Assembly (NCBI GenBank): GCA_903924445.1
Contig: CAIYBQ010000304.1
Location: 1-5,176, forward strand
From: an uncultured Armatimonadota bacterium
GTDB taxonomy: Bacteria > Armatimonadota > Armatimonadia > Armatimonadales > Armatimonadaceae
Reading direction: 5' to 3'
DNA length: 5,176 nucleotides
Below are positions 1-5,176 of this stretch, piece by piece. The number at the start of each line of letters is the position of its first letter. The first letter of the stretch is position 1. Under the pieces are notes generated by a model. The model saw only the letters and a list, made by a program, of their open reading frames with translations. It was not told the DNA's origin and searched no databases. The position numbers and the translations under genes are program-made.

Positions 1-506
1 ACCTGACAGATGACTCTCTGATCGACTCTCCCCGCAGAGTGGCCAAGATGTTTGTGAGCGAAATCTTTTGGGGTCTCGATTACGACAACTTCCCAAAATG
101 CACCGCCGTCGAGAACAAAATGCGTTACGACGAGATGGTTGTGGAACGTAATATCTCGGTGATGTCCAGCTGTGAGCACCACTTTGTCGTCATCGATGGC
201 AATGCAACGGTCGCTTACATCCCTGGGCAGCATGTTCTCGGTTTGTCGAAGCTCAACCGTATCGTGGAGTACTTCTCAAAGCGCCCTCAGATTCAGGAGC
301 GCCTCACGGAACAGATATACTTTGCCCTGCAGTACATTCTGGGAACGGATGACATCGCGGTGGTCGTGGATGCAATCCATTATTGCGTTCGTAGCCGCGG
401 CGTCGAAGACCACGGTTCGAGCACGGTCACGAGCAAACTCGGTGGTCGGTTCCGCACAGACCCAGCGTTACGCGCCGAGTTTATGAGTATTGTCAACAAG
501 CACTGA
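1..506 (+). CDS. folE: GTP cyclohydrolase I (type I, FolE), 3' part; start lies before the window
   Basis: FolE converts GTP to 7,8-dihydroneopterin triphosphate, the first step of tetrahydrofolate and other pterin synthesis, as a cytosolic homodecamer. The frame is open from the window edge (first whole codon at 3). The GTG at 39 is only an internal Val in the conserved RVAKM stretch, so it is not the start; compared with E. coli FolE (222 residues) about 55 N-terminal residues are missing. Counting GTG 39 as residue 1, the zinc ligands are Cys45 and His48 (SSCEHHF, codons at 171-182) and Cys116 (HYCV, codon at 384), matching E. coli Cys110, His113 and Cys181 in spacing. GLSKLNRIV and QERLT, the pocket and interface segments, are present, as is the C-terminal SKLGGRF stretch. 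The sequence is closer to E. coli FolE than to the common CMTMRGV type. The C-terminus is complete, with no frameshift. An SDR gene follows 16 bases later on the same strand. Identification is firm. Confidence 0.97.
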   Translation, partial: LTDDSLIDSPRRVAKMFVSEIFWGLDYDNFPKCTAVENKMRYDEMVVERNISVMSSCEHHFVVIDGNATVAYIPGQHVLGLSKLNRIVEYFSKRPQIQERLTEQIYFALQYILGTDDIAVVVDAIHYCVRSRGVEDHGSSTVTSKLGGRFRTDPALRAEFMSIVNKH

Positions 507-510
507 GAGG
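505..510 (+). promoter_or_regulatory. Possible ribosome binding site for the SDR gene
   Basis: GAGAGG overlaps the folE stop codon and lies 12 bases before ATG 523, a somewhat long spacer. It is the only purine-rich anti-SD match near this start. Its overlap with the folE stop is compatible with translational coupling of the two genes. The long spacer keeps confidence low. Confidence 0.35.
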
Positions 511-522
511 TTGGGTATTCCG

Positions 523-1221
523 ATGCGTACTGCGATTGTGACCGGGGCTACCAAGGGGATTGGGCGGGCGATTGTGGATGCCCTGACAGCGGATGGTTGG
601 CGTCTTGGGCTGGTTGCACGTAGTCGCGAGGACTTGCTTCAGCTGGTTGCTGAAACTGATTGTGGACATATCGCGTTTGTTGGAAGTGTGACAGACAGTG
701 CCTTTATCGATGCGACCGTTGACCAAATGGTTACAGAGTTTGGGCAGCTGGATGCGATGGTTGCCAATGCAGGCGTTGGGACATTTGCGCCGATTGAGCT
801 GACCACGGATGCGGCATTTGCCGAAATGATGTCTACAAACGTTACTGGGATGTTCAACTGTGTGCGGGCCGCTGTTCGGGTGATGAAGCCGCGCGGCGAA
901 GGGATGATTGTCCCGATGCTTTCTATCGCGGCGAAGAAGTCATTCCCGATGAGCAGTGGCTATGTGGCATCTAAGTGGGCAGCCTACGGAATGATCCAGT
1001 GCGTGGCCAAAGAGGTCCGCAAAGATGGAATCCGCATCTCGAGTATCTTTCCGGGTAGCGTTGCTACGCCATTCTGGGATGGGATGGGCGGGGCTCCTTG
1101 GGACACGGCAGACATGCTTCAACCCGATGACGTTGCGCTGGCGGTTCTTCAGGTTGTGAATGCTCCTGAGACCTGTGTCATCGATGAGCTTCTCGTGATG
1201 CCGCCAAAGGGAATCCTCTAG
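523..1221 (+). CDS. Short-chain dehydrogenase/reductase (SDR), classical type, substrate unknown
   Basis: A 232-residue NAD(P)-dependent oxidoreductase of the classical SDR family, presumably cytosolic. Seen: cofactor motif TGATKGIG (residues 7-14), ANAG (81-84), structural Asn106 in the STNVTG segment, catalytic Ser134, Tyr147 and Lys151 (YVASK), and the PG turn (177-178) after strand 6. The basic Arg33 after strand 2 favours NADPH over NADH, by family precedent. I chose ATG 523 because the Rossmann strand starts at once (MRTAIVTG), as is usual. A longer reading from TTG 490 would add 11 residues and overlap folE by 17 bases; it has no clear ribosome binding site. The gene follows folE by 16 bases, so the two are probably co-transcribed. 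Length and a short C-terminal tail (VMPPKGIL) are compatible with sepiapterin-reductase-like or 3-oxoacyl-ACP-reductase-like members; a pterin substrate is inferred from the neighbour only. Family is sure, substrate is not. Confidence 0.93.
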   Translation: MRTAIVTGATKGIGRAIVDALTADGWRLGLVARSREDLLQLVAETDCGHIAFVGSVTDSAFIDATVDQMVTEFGQLDAMVANAGVGTFAPIELTTDAAFAEMMSTNVTGMFNCVRAAVRVMKPRGEGMIVPMLSIAAKKSFPMSSGYVASKWAAYGMIQCVAKEVRKDGIRISSIFPGSVATPFWDGMGGAPWDTADMLQPDDVALAVLQVVNAPETCVIDELLVMPPKGIL

Positions 1222-1237
1222 GCTACGCATCTAGCCT
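1220..1237. terminator. Small stem-loop over both stop codons of the convergent genes; weak bidirectional terminator candidate
   Basis: AGGCTA (1220-1225) pairs perfectly with TAGCCT (1232-1237) around a 6-base loop, and T1219 can pair with G1238 as a wobble. It covers the SDR stop (1219-1221) and the dehydrogenase stop (1231-1233). Neither side is followed by a T-run, so it is not a textbook intrinsic terminator; it may only be chance, since both arms contain a TAG stop. It is the sole structure in the 9-base gap between two convergent transcripts. Confidence 0.25.
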
Positions 1238-2307
1238 GCGGGGGCGATGACGGCTTTGACCACTTTTCGGGATGCCACATCTTCGAGGGCTTGCTGTGTG
1301 TCCGCCAGGCGGTAGGTTGCGGACACGGTTGTGCGCCAGTTGAAGCGGTCGCAGAGGTCTCTGACTGCCTGAACGCCACGGTGAAAGTGGGAGTAATCGG
1401 AACCCCAGCAGCCCTGCACACGGATATGCTTTTTGTTGATGTCTAAGTGCGGATTGATTCCGATGTCGCCATTGTCTGTGTACTGTCCGACGATGATAAC
1501 TGTGCCGGCATCCCGGACCAGCTCCAACGCGAGCTTAACCGCTGCCGGGTTGCCACTTGCCTCAATCACGATGTCAGGTCCGCGCATCCCCGTCTCAGCA
1601 CGCAGCTCCGCCAGCTCAGCCAGGTCATACGCATGGGATGCGCCCATTTTTAGGGCAGCGCTTCGACGGCTGCTGACTGGGTCAATCGCATAGACATGGT
1701 GGGCGCCGCTCGCAGCCGCCAGCGCGCACGCACTTAGCCCAACGGGACCCGCACCGAGCACCGCGACGCTTGCGCCAATCTTGATGTCCGCGAGGTCTAC
1801 AGCGTGCAGTGCCGTCGGGAGCCCACAGCCCGCCGCAATCCACATTTCCGGGTCCAAGCCAGCCGGCAGCGGGATGGCAATCGCATCCTTTCGCAAATGG
1901 ATATGCGTTGACCATCCTCCATAGAGGCCATCATCGGCGCCAAGCGTGATGCCATAGACTTTACGACTAGGACACCGCGTGGATGCCTTTGCGACGCGGC
2001 AGTGCCAGCACTGGTTGCACGTGCCTACAACATCCAGAAATGTGCAGACCGTGCCGATGGCCAGTGGATTGCCATTGATGTCGACAACATTCCCGTGGGT
2101 TGCACTGATGGTCCCAACAGCCACGTGGCCTGGCACCAGGGGATACGGGACGCCTGCTAGCTTTCCGTGCCAAAGGTGGACATCCGTGCCGCAGACCTCG
2201 CTTGCAATCGTCTCTAAGATAGCCTCGCCCTCACGTAGATTTGGCAAGGGGCGGCTTTGCAGGATGACAGGTGCATATGGAGCTGGGATGACGGCTGCGG
2301 TGGTCAT
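1231..2307 (-). CDS. Zinc-dependent medium-chain alcohol dehydrogenase-like protein (MDR family)
   Basis: A 358-residue cytosolic NAD-type dehydrogenase, expected to oxidise an alcohol or polyol (or reduce the carbonyl). Seen in order: a GroES-like N-terminal domain with catalytic-zinc Cys39 in EVCGTDVH, His61 in PGHVAVG and Cys161 in AGCGLPTA; a structural-zinc lobe with Cys97, Cys100, Cys103 and Cys112; a Rossmann domain with GAGPVG (185-190) and Asp209 at the end of strand 2, which favours NAD(H); and an intact C-terminus. Two oddities: the usual GHE motif reads GHV (Val62), and the last structural cysteine sits one residue further away than in horse liver ADH. The start ATG at 2307 has a good AAGGA site seven bases upstream. 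The gene lies 30 bases after the 333-residue glycosidase-like gene on the same strand, so it is likely the last gene of a leuS-led transcript. Sugar or polyol dehydrogenase activity is a guess from this neighbour; crotonyl-CoA-reductase-like or threonine-dehydrogenase-like roles are not excluded. Confidence 0.93.
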   Translation of the reverse strand: MTTAAVIPAPYAPVILQSRPLPNLREGEAILETIASEVCGTDVHLWHGKLAGVPYPLVPGHVAVGTISATHGNVVDINGNPLAIGTVCTFLDVVGTCNQCWHCRVAKASTRCPSRKVYGITLGADDGLYGGWSTHIHLRKDAIAIPLPAGLDPEMWIAAGCGLPTALHAVDLADIKIGASVAVLGAGPVGLSACALAAASGAHHVYAIDPVSSRRSAALKMGASHAYDLAELAELRAETGMRGPDIVIEASGNPAAVKLALELVRDAGTVIIVGQYTDNGDIGINPHLDINKKHIRVQGCWGSDYSHFHRGVQAVRDLCDRFNWRTTVSATYRLADTQQALEDVASRKVVKAVIAPAG

Positions 2308-2314
2308 GACGGTG

Positions 2315-2319
2315 TCCTT
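2315..2319 (-). promoter_or_regulatory. Ribosome binding site for the MDR dehydrogenase
   Basis: On the minus strand AAGGA precedes the ATG at 2307 by seven bases, the preferred spacing. It lies wholly in the 30-base gap after the upstream stop codon (2340-2338) and supports ATG 2307 as the start. Confidence 0.75.
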
Positions 2320-2337
2320 GTGGCCGGATGGCGCGTG

Positions 2338-3339
2338 CTAAACAGAGTAATGAAAGGCCATTGGCGTGTCGCTGTGATGTATCCGGCGGCTGCCATGATA
2401 AACGGTAAAGCCTTTGTCACCATCATCAAAATGGTCATCGGCAACACTAGGGCTGTCCCACACAAAAGAATACCTATTTTGCCCGATGAGCATATCGCTG
2501 ACACAGAGAGCAGCTGGAAGGTTTGTGATGTTGGGGTTTACCGACATCCCGGATGCATCGCTTGTTACGCCAAATGTAGCCGCCAGGATGTCATTTGATG
2601 TCTGCGGCGTAATGGTCTTCGGGATGCCATAGGCTCCATCATCAAAGAGAGCTTCGACTTTGGTAAATGGAACATTTTGATGTTCGGAAGCCGGAGCGGC
2701 CCAGCGGAGATAGTGCCCAAACGCCCAGGCGAAGTCCAGCCATGGGTTTGTCGATGCAACCAACGGAGCGTTGTCACCGTACCAAGTTGTAAATGCATCC
2801 GCCTGGCGCGCCGCTGGGTCTCGTTCGCCTGCTGGTGAATCGATGACATCCTGTGTGTGCGCCGGATCCCATGTACACGCAAAGACAAAGTCAATTCTGC
2901 AGTCACGGGGCAAGACTTGGTCAAGGTCATCCCCTGGCGGATTACTGACCCGCACGGGGTGCTTTGGATGCGAATGGTTCCACCGTGGATGGACATTAAT
3001 CCTGATGCTGTAGTCGCCGGCATTTCGCAGCTGGAGCGCACAAATGGCGATGCCACGACCATCCACAAATGTCTGCTCCGTAAGCTGTATTCCGGAGTCG
3101 GGCTCAAAGCCATTACGGGTGACATGGCTTGGACGCCAGATGCGGTCACCGATTGGTACGGGGATGCCATCGGCGGTGATGGCCACATCGAGGAGAGGCA
3201 CATCCCATGCCCGGATGCCCCAGTCTGGCTGAGTGCTTAGAGGGATTGTCTTGTAGATGCCGCAGAACTGGTTTGTATGCCCCGACCCGCGTAGCAGAGT
3301 GTTGGGATTGTGGTTACGCGGGTCGAGGAGCATCGGCAT
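2338..3339 (-). CDS. Uncharacterised 333-residue protein with glycosidase-like N- and C-terminal regions; central catalytic barrel apparently absent
   Basis: I cannot name this gene. It has no signal peptide or membrane segment, so it is probably cytosolic. Residues 60-120 look like a beta-sandwich of the kind that precedes (alpha/alpha)6-barrel glycosidases, with a strand pattern around AICALQLRNAGDYSIRINV (98-116). Residues 187-213 (NAPLVASTNPWLDFAWAFGHY onward) and 224-256 (PFTKVEALFDDGAYG onward) resemble the opening helices of trehalase/GH63-like barrels. Residues 274-333, with YSFVWD (290-295) and GFTVYHGSRRIHH (310-322), resemble the closing beta-domain of such enzymes. Only about 10 residues separate these parts, where several hundred barrel residues would be expected, so an internally shortened, probably non-catalytic derivative is my inference from pattern memory. 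The frame is uninterrupted. The start is ATG 3339 or ATG 3333 (M1 or M3); neither has a clear ribosome binding site. It sits 15 bases after leuS and 30 before the dehydrogenase. That it is a real gene is likely; the family is uncertain. Confidence 0.8.
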   Translation of the reverse strand: MPMLLDPRNHNPNTLLRGSGHTNQFCGIYKTIPLSTQPDWGIRAWDVPLLDVAITADGIPVPIGDRIWRPSHVTRNGFEPDSGIQLTEQTFVDGRGIAICALQLRNAGDYSIRINVHPRWNHSHPKHPVRVSNPPGDDLDQVLPRDCRIDFVFACTWDPAHTQDVIDSPAGERDPAARQADAFTTWYGDNAPLVASTNPWLDFAWAFGHYLRWAAPASEHQNVPFTKVEALFDDGAYGIPKTITPQTSNDILAATFGVTSDASGMSVNPNITNLPAALCVSDMLIGQNRYSFVWDSPSVADDHFDDGDKGFTVYHGSRRIHHSDTPMAFHYSV

Positions 3340-3354
3340 GATGATGATTATGGC

Positions 3355-5176
3355 CTAGCCGGCAACGATATTGACCAGCTTGTCGGGAACGACGATGACT
3401 TTCCGGATGGTTTTGCCATCGAGTTCAGCCACGATTTTAGGCAGTGCCATCGCGGCGGCTTCTGTGGATGCATTATCGACACCTGCGGGAAGCGTCAGCT
3501 TGTCACGCAGCTTGCCATTGACCTGAACGACGACTGTGACTTCATCTTCAGCCGCCACTTCAGGGTCAGATTCGGGCCATGCCTCGTTGATGGTGAAGGT
3601 GTTCGCGTGTCCGAGCAGCTCCCAGAGGGCATCGGCTGTGTGCGGCGCAAGAGGTGCCAGGAGGAGAGTAAACGCCTCGGCGGCTTCGCGCGCTGCCGGG
3701 TGGGTGGCCCCGCCGGCGGTTACAAATTTCCGGATGACATCCTGAAGAATCATCAGCGAGCTGACCACGGTGTTCATCCGGAGGTCGGCAATCGCGAGGC
3801 TGACCTTGGCGATGGTCTGGTGGACTTTTCGTCGTACCGAGCGGGCATCTGGGTGGTCAGCGGATGGATCCTGCGTGGCTGCGGCGATGGACTGAATAAC
3901 ATCCCAGCTACGTGAGAGGAAGCGGAACGTGCCGGACATCCGCTCTTCAGACCACTGGATCGTGTCCTCAAACGGTGCTTCAAAGCAGATGTAAAGGCGA
4001 AGGGCATCGGCGCCGTAGGCATCCGCCATTTCATCCGGTGTGACCGCATTGCCCTTGGACTTGGACATTTTGAGCCACTGCTTTTCCAGCTGGTCTGGAT
4101 TGTATTTGTGGAGCTCATCGGGCTTGATCGGATGGCCGTTTTCTTTGTCTACATAGGATTCAGCGAGGAGCATCCCCTGGTTTCGCAGGGCGTAGGCTGG
4201 TTCATCCGCGGTCAGGAGGCCGGCATCGTGGAAGACCTTTGTAAAGAAGCGGCAGTAGAGAAGGTGTCCGACAGCGTGCTCGCGTCCCCCGAGGTAGAGG
4301 TCGACGGGCATCCAGTAATCGGCGGCAGCGCGGTCCCAGGCCCCGGTGGTGCAATCCGGGCTCGTGAAGCGCAGGAAGTACCAGCTGGAGTCGACGGAGC
4401 CGGCCATTGTGTCGGTTTCACGCTCTGCGGCGCCGCCACAGGTTGGGCAGGTACAGTTGACGAACTCGGGAATGGATGCGAGTGGCGAGCGGCCATCGTT
4501 GCCTGGTTTGTAGTTTTCTACATCCGGGAGGAGCACTGGCAGCTGGTCGACAGGAACCGGGACGATTCCGCAGGCTGGGCAGTGGATGATTGGGATTGGG
4601 GTGCCCCAATAGCGTTGACGGGAAACCAGCCAGTCGCGGAGGCGGTAGTTGACGCGTTTGCGTGCGTAGCCTTGGTTTGCGATGGCATCAAGGACTTTGG
4701 GGACGGTTGTGTATTTGTCGTTCGGGAGACCGACGATGCTTTCCGGAGCACCGATGTCAGCGCGCAGGGTTCCGCCTTCGGCGAAGGCTGCGGTGATGGC
4801 GTCATCCGTTTGGTCATCCGATTCGCGGTACACAAGGCGAATCGCCAGCCCCATGGCTTTTGCAAAGTCGAAGTCGCGCTGGTCGTGTGCGGGGACGGCC
4901 ATGATGGCGCCGGTTCCGTAGCCGGTCAGGACGTAGTCAGCGATCCAGATTGGGATGTCTTCGCCATTAACTGGGTTCGTTGCGTAGGCTCCAGTAAAGA
5001 CACCCGTCTTTGGGCGGTTCTCGGCCGTCCGGTCCTGCTCGGATGCACGGCTTGCTGCATCAATATAGTCATTGACTGCGGACTTTTGGCCATCGGTCGT
5101 AATGTCAGCGACCAGAGGGTGTTCCGGTGCCAGGACGAGGAATGTCGCGCCCCATAGGGTGTCCGGGCGTGTGGTG
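3355..5176 (-). CDS. leuS: Leucyl-tRNA synthetase, 3' part (editing domain to C-terminus); start lies beyond the window
   Basis: LeuS is a class I aminoacyl-tRNA synthetase that attaches leucine to tRNA-Leu in the cytosol and hydrolyses mischarged tRNA. The frame runs open from the right edge (606 residues); by comparison with E. coli LeuS (860) about 250 N-terminal residues, including the HIGH motif, are missing. Seen in order: editing-site threonine-rich segment TTRPDT (5175-5158); GYGTGAIMAVPAHDQRD ending near 4873, whose Asp after His matches editing residue Asp345 of E. coli; a zinc knuckle with Cys-x2-Cys twice (codons 4579-4581, 4570-4572, 4447-4449, 4438-4440), absent from E. coli LeuS but present in Thermus; SSWYFLRF and LYLGGREHA catalytic-core segments; KMSKS (4071-4057); an anticodon-binding helical domain; and the C-terminal VQVNGKLRDKL plus VIVVPDKLVNIVAG ending, which matches the normal LeuS terminus. 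ATG 4902 is internal. Two genes follow closely downstream and are probably co-transcribed. Identification is firm. Confidence 0.98.
   Translation of the reverse strand, partial: TTRPDTLWGATFLVLAPEHPLVADITTDGQKSAVNDYIDAASRASEQDRTAENRPKTGVFTGAYATNPVNGEDIPIWIADYVLTGYGTGAIMAVPAHDQRDFDFAKAMGLAIRLVYRESDDQTDDAITAAFAEGGTLRADIGAPESIVGLPNDKYTTVPKVLDAIANQGYARKRVNYRLRDWLVSRQRYWGTPIPIIHCPACGIVPVPVDQLPVLLPDVENYKPGNDGRSPLASIPEFVNCTCPTCGGAAERETDTMAGSVDSSWYFLRFTSPDCTTGAWDRAAADYWMPVDLYLGGREHAVGHLLYCRFFTKVFHDAGLLTADEPAYALRNQGMLLAESYVDKENGHPIKPDELHKYNPDQLEKQWLKMSKSKGNAVTPDEMADAYGADALRLYICFEAPFEDTIQWSEERMSGTFRFLSRSWDVIQSIAAATQDPSADHPDARSVRRKVHQTIAKVSLAIADLRMNTVVSSLMILQDVIRKFVTAGGATHPAAREAAEAFTLLLAPLAPHTADALWELLGHANTFTINEAWPESDPEVAAEDEVTVVVQVNGKLRDKLTLPAGVDNASTEAAAMALPKIVAELDGKTIRKVIVVPDKLVNIVAG

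Noticed and set aside
490..522. Upstream TTG start for the SDR gene
   Set aside because: It would overlap folE by 17 bases and add 11 residues before a Rossmann strand that starts naturally at ATG 523; no good ribosome binding site precedes it.
2565..3203. 212-codon open frame on the minus strand
   Set aside because: It lies in another frame inside the 333-residue gene. The latter has gene-like spacing to both neighbours and plausible domain patterns; this one does not.
3310..3915. 201-codon open frame on the plus strand
   Set aside because: It is antisense to the leuS 3' end, spans the leuS/333-residue gene junction, and has no recognisable motifs.
4595..4610. Perfect inverted repeat with 7-bp arms and a 2-base centre
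   Set aside because: It falls in the leuS codons for the conserved RYWGTPIP segment, so protein constraint explains it; no terminator or operator role is likely mid-gene.
4774..4788. Inverted repeat with 6-bp arms and a 3-base loop
   Set aside because: It sits inside leuS coding sequence (AFAEGG region), has no T-run, and is of a size expected by chance in GC-rich DNA.
4108..5157. 349-codon open frame on the plus strand
   Set aside because: It is antisense to leuS, whose conserved motifs run through the whole stretch. Its translation shows no family pattern and arises from the codon usage of leuS.

Overview
This window is almost entirely protein-coding. It carries five genes in two convergent blocks and comes from a bacterium. 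A bacterial-type leucyl-tRNA synthetase, a type I GTP cyclohydrolase I, Shine-Dalgarno-like sites and very tight gene spacing all say bacterium. Base composition looks moderately GC-rich. I cannot place the phylum from sequence alone. LeuS carries the four-cysteine zinc knuckle that E. coli LeuS lacks, while FolE reads like the E. coli-type branch, so the two housekeeping genes do not point to one familiar group. No insertion sequence, RNA gene, CRISPR array or prophage gene is visible.

Left block, plus strand: the 3' part of folE (GTP cyclohydrolase I, window edge to 506), then 16 bases, then a short-chain dehydrogenase/reductase of 232 residues (523-1221). They are probably co-transcribed. 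An SDR behind folE could act on a pterin, but the sequence does not prove it.

Right block, minus strand, read from the right edge: the 3' two-thirds of leuS (5176 down to 3355), then 15 bases, a 333-residue protein of uncertain function with glycosidase-like end regions (3339-2338), then 30 bases, and a zinc-dependent medium-chain dehydrogenase of 358 residues (2307-1231). The spacing suggests one transcript. The two blocks meet tail to tail with 9 bases between the stop codons, where a small stem-loop covers both stops. No gap exceeds 30 bases, so any promoters lie outside the window.

Points worth a second look: the pentamer GGATG (with complement CATCC) occurs 58 times by hand count, about five times the chance expectation, in all five genes; the 333-residue protein looks like a glycoside hydrolase that has lost its central catalytic barrel; it begins in the same frame as leuS, five codons after the leuS stop and without a clear ribosome binding site; and the dehydrogenase has Val where nearly all relatives have Glu in the GHE zinc motif. 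I found no convincing new defence, mobile or RNA-based system here.
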